A program made the position numbers and the translations under genes. From Pelagicoccus sp. (GTDB lineage Bacteria > Verrucomicrobiota > Verrucomicrobiia > Opitutales > Opitutaceae): a DNA stretch of 64,000 nt. The notes beneath the pieces were generated by a model that did no database searches, was not told where the DNA came from, and was given only the letters and a program-made list of their open reading frames with translations. Positions 30,368 to 39,615 of this stretch are shown in pieces. Positions within the stretch are counted from its first letter, which is position 1, and each line of letters opens with the position of its first letter. The stretch spans positions 1 to 64,000 of the forward strand of contig JANQRJ010000011.1 in NCBI GenBank assembly GCA_028284635.1, given 5' to 3'.

Positions 30368-31459
30368 ATGAAGAACCTTCGTCCCGTAAAGCTCCTTCTA
30401 ATTGAAGACGCCCGGCCCCATGCCGTCTTCTTCAGGGCAGCTTTAAACCGGGCGCTGAAGATCGAGTTTCACATAGACGTCGTCGACAACCTCACCGACG
30501 GCTTCGACATACTGAAGGAGAGCAGCTACGATCTCATAGCCCTCGACCTCGGGCTTCCCGAAAGCAGAGGCATCGATACCCTTCATACCTTCATCGAAGA
30601 GGTGGGCGATCAACACCCGCTGATAGTGCTCACCTCGATGGAGGACCCTGAAGTCGGCGAGGAAGCCCTCCGCCTCGGCGCCCTCGACTTCCTCACGAAG
30701 GACGAATTCGGACCCGATCAGCTAGCCCGCACCGTACGCTATGCCCTGGAGCGATCGCGACAGCGCAAAGAGCTGGCTACCGCCGAAACCTACCTGAAAA
30801 GCTTCGCCCACAGCGCCGCCCACGATATCAAGTCGCCCATCACCTCCATCATATCCTACGCCAAGGTCGTAAACGAAATCCTGAGCGACGAGGTAGAGGA
30901 CACCGAGGCCGGAGCCTACCTCGAACTTATCGTCGATTTCGCCGAACAAGCCGAGCATCTCGTCGATGGACTGCTGAAGTTCAGCGTACTCGGCCAAAAG
31001 TCCGTCAAACTCGAAACCGTCGATCTCTCCAGAGTAGCTCAGCAAGCCGTCAAGAATCTCACTGCGGTCATAAAGCAGTCCGATGCTCGAGTCACAATTT
31101 CCCGCCTCCCCAAAGGCAAGGCCGATCCCGACCTGCTCGTGCACGTCTTTCAGAACCTCATCGCCAACGGAGTGAAGTACCAGAACGGATCCACTCCAGA
31201 GATTCTCGTCTCCGGCACCCAGGAAGGATCCGAAGTCACCATCTCCGTGCGTGACAACGGCTGCGGAATAGACGAAGAGCACACCGCTCGAATCTTCGAA
31301 CCCTTCAAGCGAATCACCGACGACAAGGAATCCGAAGGCTGCGGCCTCGGACTCGCTATCAGCAAGAGCCTGGTCAACGCCCACGAAGGCAAAATCTGGG
31401 TCGAATCGACCAAAGGCGACGGATCGAATTTCAGGTTCACCCTGCCTGCCGCAAGCTAG
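30368..31459 (+). CDS. Receiver-domain histidine kinase (REC-HisKA-HATPase)
   Basis: LLIEDARPHAVFFRAAL; ALDLGLPESRG; SAAHDIKSPITSI H-box; HVFQNLIANGVKY N-box; GLGLAISKSLV. Confidence 0.93.
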   Translation: MKNLRPVKLLLIEDARPHAVFFRAALNRALKIEFHIDVVDNLTDGFDILKESSYDLIALDLGLPESRGIDTLHTFIEEVGDQHPLIVLTSMEDPEVGEEALRLGALDFLTKDEFGPDQLARTVRYALERSRQRKELATAETYLKSFAHSAAHDIKSPITSIISYAKVVNEILSDEVEDTEAGAYLELIVDFAEQAEHLVDGLLKFSVLGQKSVKLETVDLSRVAQQAVKNLTAVIKQSDARVTISRLPKGKADPDLLVHVFQNLIANGVKYQNGSTPEILVSGTQEGSEVTISVRDNGCGIDEEHTARIFEPFKRITDDKESEGCGLGLAISKSLVNAHEGKIWVESTKGDGSNFRFTLPAAS

Positions 31460-31491
31460 CTGCCAAGCTGCCTCCGCGACCGTACCGGTCT

Positions 31492-31550
31492 GTAGCCGAA
31501 GTCGAGAGACTTCGGTCCCCCTTCAACCAAAGTCTTTCGACTTCGGCCAC
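31492..31550. repeat. Pair of GTAG/GTGG tetraloop hairpins
   Basis: GTAG-CCGAAGTC-gaga-GACTTCGG and, on the other strand, GTGG-CCGAAGTC-gaaa-GACTTTGG. Confidence 0.85.
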
Positions 31551-31844
31551 AATCCTGCATTGCGGACCCGGGCTAAGGCTCTGCGTCACGAAAGAGATTT
31601 CCGGGCAAGCAATAGCGCCCAAGGGAAAATACTCGAAGCCCACTCCCCTAGTAGAAAACCACCCCAACTCCATTATTTTCGTATCAGTTTTTCCCCTACA
31701 AATACATAATATCGAATATTATATCATACGAAATCGACGTTTTTTACGTCACCAATCTTTCAATACCATGTTAAAACGAGTACGATATATAAAAAGGAAT
31801 ACCGCCCGAAACTCGTCGGCGCTATATTGCTTCTCGAAAACAGG

Positions 31845-32618
31845 ATGTCTCCCAAACGACAGACTTCAAAAAGACTCTCTGCCACGCTTCTCTGCTGCGT
31901 CTTGCTCGCCGCAGCCTGGCCCGGCTTGGCCAAGCCGGAGCAAAAAGGCTTGGAATCGCAACTGCTCGCCTGGCTTCCCGACAGCCAGGCTCGACTCAAC
32001 CTCGCCTTCGCCTACAGGCCCGGTAACGCAGAGGAAAGCAAGAGCTCCAAGGACCTCCGCAAAGCGACGGACCGCCTGCGAGCCACTCTGACCCTGCTAA
32101 CCATCCGTACCAGCCCCGGAGCCGAGCCGCGCGTCATCGGCGGCTACAACCCCCTCCCCTGGAAGTCGCGTTTCGGTCGCTACCAACGCAACCCCGGACT
32201 CTACATATTCGACCTCACCAGCGAAGAACGCTGGTACCGGCAGACCAAGCCCGCTGGATTTACCTTCAAGCGACCCAGCGAATTCGCCCTCTCGTTTGGC
32301 CGAGGCGATCTAGCGATTCTCTCCGATCTCAAGACCGGCGCAGCCCGCGACTTCGACTTCGCCCCGCCTTCCGACAAGTCCATCCTGCTCGGCAAGGCCG
32401 GAACCTTCACCATCGAGGCCATAGAGGTCTACGAAGTCATTCGCCACGAGCCGCCGCCCCTTTCCAATACGCTCTTCGCCGCCCAAAACTCCAGGATATC
32501 GCCCTCTGGCGGTTCGCCCCATTCCGTACCCGACAGCGGAAGCCTCCCACTCGAACTGCTAGCGATCGCCGCTCTCGCGGCAGCCGCCAGACGTATCGTC
32601 CGCAAAAAAGCCAGCTAG
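31845..32618 (+). CDS. Secreted TLDc-like domain protein with C-terminal VPDSG-CTERM sorting signal
   Basis: Signal peptide (LSATLLCCVLLAAAWPGLA); VIGGYNPLPWKSRFGRYQRNPGLYIFDLT; C-terminus VPDSGSLPLELLAIAALAAAARRIVRKKAS. Confidence 0.7.
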   Translation: MSPKRQTSKRLSATLLCCVLLAAAWPGLAKPEQKGLESQLLAWLPDSQARLNLAFAYRPGNAEESKSSKDLRKATDRLRATLTLLTIRTSPGAEPRVIGGYNPLPWKSRFGRYQRNPGLYIFDLTSEERWYRQTKPAGFTFKRPSEFALSFGRGDLAILSDLKTGAARDFDFAPPSDKSILLGKAGTFTIEAIEVYEVIRHEPPPLSNTLFAAQNSRISPSGGSPHSVPDSGSLPLELLAIAALAAAARRIVRKKAS

Positions 32619-32652
32619 TGTAGTTTCTAGTCATTGATGCAATGCGGCGAGG

Positions 32653-33225
32653 AGTAGCGCGGAGCTTTAGCCCGCGACCACAGAGAATAGAGTCTGCAAT
32701 GCGGACGCGGTCCCGCAGGGCGCATATGCATCAACTTAAGCCTAAAAGCGTTGCGCTGGAGGGCAATGCTCCGTCATTGCCGCGGAGCCTACAGGAGGAA
32801 TAACCGGTGCGGCAACGACAAGCGTTGTCCTCCTAAATGAGGCTTCTTCCGTTAAGGTGACGCCTATGCGCAGAGCGGGACCGCGTCCCCGTCGTTTCTT
32901 ATCCTCATCGTCTTCTTTATCCTCATCTTCATCCTGGCTGGGATGAGGATGAAGATGACGAGGGGGATGATGGGGGCTAATTGCGGACGCGGTCCCGCTC
33001 TGCGCATAGGCGTCAACTTAAGCCGAAAGGCGGTGGGCTGGAGGGCAATGCTCCATCATTGCCGCGGAGCCTACAGAGGGAACAACCGGTGCGGCAACGA
33101 CGGAGCGTTGCCCTCCAAAGGATGCTTCTCACGTTAAGTTGACGCATATGCGCAGGGCGGGACCGCGTCCGCGTTGCGGGCTCTATTCTCTGCGGATGCG
33201 GTCCCGCCCTGCGGGATCCGCGCTA
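32653..33225. repeat. Composite, nested REP array (about 570 bp)
   Basis: GTAGCGCGGAGCTTTAGCCCGCG at left, ggatccgCGCTAC at right; GGAGGGCAATGCTCC(G/A)TCATTGCCGCGGAGCCTACAG twice at about 282-bp period; 37-bp inverted arms ttaaggtgacgcctatgcgcagagcgggaccgcgtcc / ggacgcggtcccgctctgcgcataggcgtcaacttaa. Confidence 0.85.
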
Positions 33226-33305
33226 CGTCTCATGCATGACAGTACGCTAGCCATGATGGGAGGTTGGCTACCTTAACTCTTTCACAGCACATGCTTTAGT
33301 GAGCT

Positions 33306-34436
33306 TTAGTCGAGAGTTGAAAGCCAGATCTTGTAGAAGGGGTTTTCTATCGTCCAGTTCCTGTTTCGCTTTCTGATTATATCCATTTTCACGAGCTGAT
33401 TGGCTGCTCTAGTTATAGTGCCGGTGACTTTGAGTCCTGTTCTTTCCTGAAAATCGATACCGTAGATTGAAGCTCCTCCGAGGGTGGCAATGCCTCGAGC
33501 TAACTTGAGTTGTGTTGGCGAAAGGGATTCGGAAATCTTCTCGAAGGATCCTTTTTCGGTCTTTATTATATCTTCGATTGCCGCGATTGCTTGACGATCG
33601 TCGACTTTCCGTTCGCCGACGGCACGCGTTGCGTTCCAGGCGTAGTTACATATCTGCTGAATGTCGCCTGGTGTCGTTATTCCCATGTCGGAGGCAGTCT
33701 TGCTAAAGCTGTCCAGCATTTGGAGCCTTCCTCGTTTGAAGAGTGAGGCCATGAAGCGCCAGAAATCCTTTTGGTCAATGGGGTCTACGGATATCGCTTG
33801 GGCTGACTTGTAGAAAGGGGACTCTGGAGAGGTGAATATTTCTATCATATCGCGCCGATCGCTTCCTGAAAAGATATAGGGAATTTCGGAGTGGAACTGA
33901 ATGGCGCTCCTCATGGCGGCGATCGTCTTTGCGGAAGGGGCGGCCTTCTTCACCGCTTGGAATTCGTCGAATAGAACGACGATCTTTCGTTTTTTGGATA
34001 GTTGTTCTATGCCTTCGAGAGCTATTTCTATGCTGGTACAGTCTCTGCTTTTCGCAGAATCCAGGGAGAGCGAGAAGGTGGGATTCCCCGTGGCTGGGTC
34101 ATAGGACATGGTGGGTCTGAGTCGGGATAGAGCCTTTAGCGCGGAATCTATAAAAGCTCCCTTGCTCGCTGCTTTGAGGGTAGCCTTTCCAATAGCGTTT
34201 GCGATCTCGGCGGAATCCGAGCAGAGCAGGAAGTCCGCGAAAATGAGGTGGCGACCTTTGAGATTGGAACAGACGTTGTAAACGAGCGATGTCTTTCCTA
34301 CTCGTCGCTCTCCTTGTATAGCAGTGTTTTGGCCCGATCTTATGTTGTCCGACAGCTTCGACTCCAGGTCTTGCCTGGGAAGGTAGCTCTCGCCGGAAAC
34401 CACTTGCCCGTATACGAATGGGTTCTTTTTTCCCAT
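33306..34436 (-). CDS. AAA/STAND-like ATPase (archaeal-ATPase type) with C-terminal winged-helix-like region
   Basis: Walker A QGERRVGKTSLV; Walker B IVVLFDEFQAV; FSGSDRRDMIEIF sensor-like; lower GC than neighbours. Confidence 0.82.
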   Translation of the reverse strand: MGKKNPFVYGQVVSGESYLPRQDLESKLSDNIRSGQNTAIQGERRVGKTSLVYNVCSNLKGRHLIFADFLLCSDSAEIANAIGKATLKAASKGAFIDSALKALSRLRPTMSYDPATGNPTFSLSLDSAKSRDCTSIEIALEGIEQLSKKRKIVVLFDEFQAVKKAAPSAKTIAAMRSAIQFHSEIPYIFSGSDRRDMIEIFTSPESPFYKSAQAISVDPIDQKDFWRFMASLFKRGRLQMLDSFSKTASDMGITTPGDIQQICNYAWNATRAVGERKVDDRQAIAAIEDIIKTEKGSFEKISESLSPTQLKLARGIATLGGASIYGIDFQERTGLKVTGTITRAANQLVKMDIIRKRNRNWTIENPFYKIWLSTLD

Positions 34437-34452
34437 CCGGAAATATTCAGAA

Positions 34453-34485
34453 TGACGCTAAATAGCGTCAAGCTAAATAGCGTCA
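34453..34485. promoter_or_regulatory. Operator-like palindrome plus repeated half-site upstream of the AAA ATPase gene
   Basis: TGACGCTA-AA-TAGCGTCA (34453-34470) then GCTAAATAGCGTCA again (34472-34485); 17 bp from the start codon. Confidence 0.6.
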
Positions 34486-34658
34486 TGCCTTCTGGCGGGT
34501 GTGTTGGGATTCTTGGGGGGTACTCGTTGAAGAGCCTGAGCTTGCCGGAAGGGCGTCTCGCAGATCGTCTTGGGCAGCCTGTCCCGCATGAGCCAGGCGA
34601 ATCGGGATCACGCCTACGACATTTCGCTTGTAGATCAATGATCTTGGATATCCCGTCA

Positions 34659-35462
34659 CTATGCGTTCCGGGCGAGCTCGTCTGAGCGTTTGAGGGCGTC
34701 CTGGGTAGCTGTATCCAAAATTTGGGGAAGAGCGTTGCGGTCTAGACTTGCGAGCAGAGCGTGGGTGACGCCGTTGGGGGACACGACTTCGTCAATGAGG
34801 TCTTGGGGATCGCGTTGGCTTTGCCGAAGGAGCTGGAGGGAGCCGATACCGGTCTGGGTAGCGAGCTTGATGGCGAGTTCGGAGTCGAGGTCATATTTGG
34901 CGGCGATCTGGCCGAGGAGTTGGATGATGCGGAAGTAGAAGGCGGGTCCGCAGCCGTTGATGACGGTGGCGATGGGGAGCTGATCCTCGCGCACTTGGTA
35001 GGCGGCGCCGAGAGAGCCGAGGATGTCGGCTACGATCTGGGACTGGCTTTCGCTGGGCGCATTGAGAAAGCAGTAGGTGGAGACGCCTTGGCCGATTTGG
35101 GCCGGCGTGTTGGGCATGACCCGCACGTGGTTGGCGGCTTGGGGGATAGCTTGGCTGAGCGAGTCGAGGTCACGGCCGGCGAGCACGGAGATGACGAGCT
35201 TTCCGGTGGCGGCTTGGGCTTCGGCCAGAGTGATGGTTTCGAGGTGCTGGGGCTTGAAGGCGAGGACGAGGATGTCGCTTTCGGCGATTAGCTGCTGCTT
35301 GCTTGTGGCGATGCGGGCTCCGGTCTTCTGAGCCATGAGCTTGGCGCCTTGGCCGGTGGCGCTGATACAAGTGAGGTCTTCGCCACGGACTTGGCCTTTG
35401 GAGACGAGGCCGCTGGCGATGGCCCGGGCCATGTTGCCGGCTCCGATGAAGCCGATCTTCAT
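34659..35462 (-). CDS. proC: Pyrroline-5-carboxylate reductase
   Basis: MKIGFIGAGNMARAIASGL; VRVMPNTPAQIGQG; GCGPAFYFRI; SPNGVTHALLASLD. Confidence 0.94.
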   Translation of the reverse strand: MKIGFIGAGNMARAIASGLVSKGQVRGEDLTCISATGQGAKLMAQKTGARIATSKQQLIAESDILVLAFKPQHLETITLAEAQAATGKLVISVLAGRDLDSLSQAIPQAANHVRVMPNTPAQIGQGVSTYCFLNAPSESQSQIVADILGSLGAAYQVREDQLPIATVINGCGPAFYFRIIQLLGQIAAKYDLDSELAIKLATQTGIGSLQLLRQSQRDPQDLIDEVVSPNGVTHALLASLDRNALPQILDTATQDALKRSDELARNA

Positions 35463-36589
35463 TCGGAGTGGACGGCTTCCTCCCGGTTGATGGGATGGGA
35501 GAATTCTACGGTGACGCCGGGTCCGTCTTCGTTGTTTAGGATCTGTATTTCGCCGCCGAGGGTGCGGATGGCGTGGCGGGCTACGGTGAGCCCCATGCCG
35601 ACGCCGACGGTGTTCTTGGTACTGATGAAGGGTTCGAACATGTTCTCCTCGATCTCGGGATCGAGGCCGCGGCCTTGGTCGACGAGCTTGAAGACGAGCT
35701 CCTCGCTGCGCTGGAGGATGGAGAGTTGGATGGGCCGGTTGCCGTTGTGGTCCGGTCCGTAGCTTTCCCAGGCGTTGATGATGAGTTTGGAGAGAGCGTC
35801 TTCGAAGGCTTCGATATTGGTCTTGATAGCGGTCGCGTCGACGGCCTTCTCGATGTCGACTTGGTAGTCGCGTCGACTGTCTTCGCTGGCTCGTCGGAGG
35901 CTGCCGGAGATGAGACGGTCGAGGCTCATTTCGTGAAGGGGCAGGCGGGTGGTGAAGGCGACGGTACTGAGCTGCTTGATGATGCCGACGATGCGATTGG
36001 CGGCGGACTCTACGCGGGCGATGTTCTTGAGGACCTTGTCGGGGTCCTTGTAGTTGACCTTGGCCAGCTCGAGGTAGCCCATGACGACGCCGAGGAGGTT
36101 GTTGAGGTTGTGGGCGATGCCTTGGGTGAGGGCGCCGATGGCGGCGGAGCGCCGGGATTCGCCGAGGCGGCGGGTGAGCTCGATGTTAGCCTTGTTGATC
36201 TCGAGGTAGTTGAGCTGGGTGCGCACGCGGGCGATGGTCTCGTCGAGGTCGATAGGCTTGGTTATGTAGTCGACGGCTCCGGCTTCGAGGCCCTCGAGCT
36301 TGCCTTTCTTGGAATTGTGGGCGGTGACGAAGATGACGGGTATGGCTTTGGTGCGCTTGTCTTCGCGAAGCTTCTGGCAAACGGCGAAGCCGTCCATGCC
36401 GGGCATCATGACGTCCAGGAGGATGAGGTCCGGTTTGCGCTCCTTGGCGACTTCGAGGCACTCCTCGCCGTTGTCGGCGGTGAGTACGTCTATACCGTCC
36501 CATTCCAGCTTTCGCTGCAGGAGCTGGATGTTGATCGGTTCGTCGTCTACGACGAGAACGGTTCTGGTGAGCTCAGGGATCTCGGGCAT
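35459..36589 (-). CDS. Receiver-domain histidine kinase
   Basis: TVLVVDDEPINIQLLQRKL; LILLDVMMPGMDGFAVC; TQGIAHNLNNLLGVVMGYLELA; KLIINAWESYG; VGMGLTVARHAI. Confidence 0.94.
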   Translation of the reverse strand: MPEIPELTRTVLVVDDEPINIQLLQRKLEWDGIDVLTADNGEECLEVAKERKPDLILLDVMMPGMDGFAVCQKLREDKRTKAIPVIFVTAHNSKKGKLEGLEAGAVDYITKPIDLDETIARVRTQLNYLEINKANIELTRRLGESRRSAAIGALTQGIAHNLNNLLGVVMGYLELAKVNYKDPDKVLKNIARVESAANRIVGIIKQLSTVAFTTRLPLHEMSLDRLISGSLRRASEDSRRDYQVDIEKAVDATAIKTNIEAFEDALSKLIINAWESYGPDHNGNRPIQLSILQRSEELVFKLVDQGRGLDPEIEENMFEPFISTKNTVGVGMGLTVARHAIRTLGGEIQILNNEDGPGVTVEFSHPINREEAVHSE

Positions 36590-36623
36590 CGGGTTGGATC
36601 GGGATGGCTTGCCTACGGAGTGG

Positions 36624-37499
36624 CTAGGACGTTGCCTGAAGTTTATAGGCTTTGAAAGTGTTTTTCATGAGCATGGCAACGGTCATGGGACCGACTCCGC
36701 CGGGTACTGGAGTGATGCGGGAGGCTAGGGGGGCGACGGCTTGAAAGTCGACGTCGCCGACGATGCGGTAGCCTCTTTTGGCGCTGGGGTTCTCGACTCG
36801 GTTGATGCCGACGTCGATGACCACGGCTCCTTCGCGGACCATGTCGGGGGTAACGAAGCCGGGGCGGCCGATGGCGGCGACGATGACGTCGGCAGTGCGA
36901 GCGATTTCGGGGAGATTGCGGGTGCGGGAGTGGCAGACGGTGACCGTGGCGTTCGCTTGGGGCCCTTTCTGCATGGCGAGCAGGGCGAAGGTCTTGCCTA
37001 CGATAAGGCTGCGGCCGATGACGACGACGTGCTTGCCTTCGAGGGAGATGCCCTCGCGGTGGCAGATCTCGAGAATGCCGGCAGGGGTGCAGGATACGAA
37101 GCCGTCGGGGTCTTCCTGGACAAGGCGTCCGGCGTTGCTGGTGTGAAAGCCGTCGACGTCCTTTTCGACTGAGATGCGGTTGAAAGCGGTCTGCTCGTCG
37201 AGGTGCGAGGGTAGGGGGGATTGTATCAGGATTCCGTTTACGGCTGGGTCGGCGTTGAGCTTGTCGACTTGGGCAAAGAGTTCCTCTTGGGTTACGGTGT
37301 CGGGCAGTTCGATGAGCAGAGGGGTGATGCCGATGGTCTCGGCTGTACGGTTCTTGCTGCGTACGTACGAAACGGATGCGGGGTCTTCTCCCACGCGGAT
37401 GAAGGCGATACTCGGCTTGGGCCCCTCTAGGCGGGCGATCTCGGAGGCGAGCTCGGCGACGACGTCCTGGGCGATGCGTTTTCCGTCAATCAGATTCAT
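36624..37499 (-). CDS. folD: Bifunctional methylenetetrahydrofolate dehydrogenase/cyclohydrolase
   Basis: [81 protein letters not shown]. Confidence 0.97.
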   Translation of the reverse strand: MNLIDGKRIAQDVVAELASEIARLEGPKPSIAFIRVGEDPASVSYVRSKNRTAETIGITPLLIELPDTVTQEELFAQVDKLNADPAVNGILIQSPLPSHLDEQTAFNRISVEKDVDGFHTSNAGRLVQEDPDGFVSCTPAGILEICHREGISLEGKHVVVIGRSLIVGKTFALLAMQKGPQANATVTVCHSRTRNLPEIARTADVIVAAIGRPGFVTPDMVREGAVVIDVGINRVENPSAKRGYRIVGDVDFQAVAPLASRITPVPGGVGPMTVAMLMKNTFKAYKLQATS

Positions 37500-37694
37500 C
37501 AGGGCCTTGTATGAACGCTATCGTGACGGAGGAAAACAAATTGTGTCGAGATCGGTCACTTTACGTAAGGCGAGAGTGGATTGCGTGGAGGGCAACCGAA
37601 GTCGTCAAGCCCGATCGCTTCTGGCCACTGAGGGGCTTGGAGCGTGGCTTGTGAAGTGTGGGACAGATGGGACTTCGGAGGTTGCTTGTGCCTG

Positions 37695-37784
37695 GTAGCC
37701 GAACTCGCGAGAGTTTGGTCCTGTGCCCGTCATCCAAACTCTTGTGCCTCGCGATGTCGCTTCGCTCGATACGAGTTCGGCTAC
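37695..37784. repeat. GTAG-hairpin repeat pair, right half diverged
   Basis: GTAG-CCGAACTC-gcga-GAGTTTGG ... cgagttcggCTAC. Confidence 0.75.
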
Positions 37785-37857
37785 TGAGAGCTGCAATCCC
37801 ATCATTTTCGACCGCGCCTTGCGGCGAGGAGGCGAGTGGAGTGCTTTTGGTGGCCTT

Positions 37858-38580
37858 CTAGTTGGCCTTTCGCAGGCTCTTGGCATGCAGGACGAGGGTT
37901 CCGGTTTCGTCTTGCTGGAGCGTTCCGGAGATCTGGACTGGCTGGCCGAGGTATTCGCCGATCCGGATACGCTCTGGGAGGGCGCTGTGGTCGAGGAGGG
38001 CTAGCTGCTTGCCTGCCCGGTCGGTGAGTTTGTAGCTCATGCCGGTGCGGGTCTTGGCTATGGGGCCGGTCTTTTGCAGCAGGCCTTCGAGTTCTCGGGC
38101 GATCGGCTGCGTAGTGGCGACAGGAGCTTGGGTGGGCTGGCTTGGGAGATTGGCGTCAAGGTCGGGAGCGGAGCTGGCTGTGGCGTTTCTAGGGATGTAG
38201 CCGACTATGATGGTTTCGAGCTGCATCTTGCAGAACCAGGTATCCACTTTCAGGATATCGGCTTTGTCTTTCGCTGTGGCGACGGCGAGCTTGGGGGCGT
38301 CTGAGGCCGGCTCGAGGTAGTAGATGCTGCCGGGCTTGGGGGAAAGGTCCTTGGTGATGTCGTTGTTGTCTAGATACACCTCGAAAACCCCTCGGTAGTA
38401 GATAGGGCTCCACTCGTCGCTTGGTTCGACTTGGTCTGGCCATTCGGCCTGCACGGCTAGCGAAAGGGCTTCGAGCTCGCCAATCTTGGGGGAGTCTGCA
38501 GCGGGGCTGAGGTGGACGGGTATGCCTGCGTAGGCGAGGGCGCAGCAGGCTAGGGCGAGGGTGGCGGCGAGTATCTTCAT
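37858..38580 (-). CDS. Secreted hypothetical protein
   Basis: Signal peptide MKILAATLALACCALAYAG; no family recognised. Confidence 0.7.
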   Translation of the reverse strand: MKILAATLALACCALAYAGIPVHLSPAADSPKIGELEALSLAVQAEWPDQVEPSDEWSPIYYRGVFEVYLDNNDITKDLSPKPGSIYYLEPASDAPKLAVATAKDKADILKVDTWFCKMQLETIIVGYIPRNATASSAPDLDANLPSQPTQAPVATTQPIARELEGLLQKTGPIAKTRTGMSYKLTDRAGKQLALLDHSALPERIRIGEYLGQPVQISGTLQQDETGTLVLHAKSLRKAN

Positions 38581-38596
38581 GTTCGTGAGCGGTTGG

Positions 38597-39358
38597 CTAG
38601 CTGTTTGTCGAGGAGCTGGCGTCTTTTTTGAAAAGCAGTTCGATGTCCTTGGGGGTCAGGGCGAGACCGGATCCCTTGGGCACCCCTTTGATGCTGTACT
38701 TGCCGATCTGATACCGTTTGAGTTTCTTCACGTCGTAGCGGAGCGCCTGAAAGAGGCGGCGGATCTCGCGCTTCTTGCCATGGTGCAGGACCACGTCGAT
38801 CTCTGTGGATGCCGACTTTCCCTTGTCTCCGATGAAGACAGCTTTCTCGACCTTGAGTTTCTCGCCTTCGACGCTGACGCCGCGGATGAGGCGCGGCATC
38901 TTTTCCTTGGGGAAGGGTTGCTTGAGGGAAACGTGGTAGCGTTTGGTGACGAGGCTGGAGGGGTGCATGATCCGGTTGGCCAGATCGCCGTCGTTGGTGA
39001 GGATGAGCAGGCCCTCGCTGTCCTTGTCGAGCCGGCCGGCGCAGAAGAGACGTTGGTCGGCGAATTCGCGGGGGAGAAGCTCGAAGACGGTGCGCTCGTT
39101 GTGCGGGTCGTCGTTGCTGCAGATAAAGCCTTTGGGTTTGTTGAGGGCGATGACGAGCTGGCGATGTTTGACTGCTCGAACGCGGCGGCCATTGAGCCGC
39201 ACGTCGTCCAGCTTGGGATCCACCTTGGCGCCCAGCTCTGCGGTTTTGCCGTTGATGGTGACCTCTCCGTTTTTGATGTACTCCTCGGCTACGCGACGAG
39301 AGCAGAGTCCGGCGTCGGCGAGGAGCTTTTGGGTGCGAATCAGCGTGGAGTCGGTCAT
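38597..39358 (-). CDS. S4-domain 23S/16S rRNA pseudouridine synthase (RsuA/RluB family)
   Basis: IRTQKLLADAGLCSRRVAEEYIKNGEVTINGK S4; LFCAGRLDKDSEGLLILTNDGDLANRIMHPS catalytic motif. Confidence 0.93.
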   Translation of the reverse strand: MTDSTLIRTQKLLADAGLCSRRVAEEYIKNGEVTINGKTAELGAKVDPKLDDVRLNGRRVRAVKHRQLVIALNKPKGFICSNDDPHNERTVFELLPREFADQRLFCAGRLDKDSEGLLILTNDGDLANRIMHPSSLVTKRYHVSLKQPFPKEKMPRLIRGVSVEGEKLKVEKAVFIGDKGKSASTEIDVVLHHGKKREIRRLFQALRYDVKKLKRYQIGKYSIKGVPKGSGLALTPKDIELLFKKDASSSTNS

Positions 39359-39615
39359 TTCGAAAACCGCAGCATGGTGCAGGCAAGCGCGTGTCTGGCA
39401 ACGGTTTCTTTGCGAGGGGCAACCTTCCCGTCCTTGCTTAGCTGCAGTTGCTCTGGGCCGGGCGCTTAACTTTCCAACGCTGGAAACTAAAGCGCGCGAG
39501 GAAGGAAGAATGGGCGAAAACGAGCGTTGCCATGTTGCTGCCTGCCTGTACTGCTTTCTCCCCTCTTGGTCCGGCCGGGTATCGGACCGGCTGAAAAATC
39601 GAACATCTCCATCCT

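Noticed and set aside
31680-31760. AT-rich inverted motif ATAATAT-cga-ATATTAT as a phage or integration site
   Set aside because: Arms are short and AT-only; more likely promoter-region composition upstream of the TLDc-like gene.
32653-33225. Possible CRISPR array
   Set aside because: Repeats are palindromic, of several families and irregularly spaced; no constant-length spacers and no cas genes.
35573-36655. 360-aa plus-strand ORF opposite the receiver-kinase gene
   Set aside because: Asp/Glu/Gly/Val-rich antisense translation; gene on the minus strand is canonical.
38561-39469. 302-aa plus-strand ORF opposite the pseudouridine synthase
   Set aside because: Antisense shadow; S4/RsuA motifs on the minus strand are clear.
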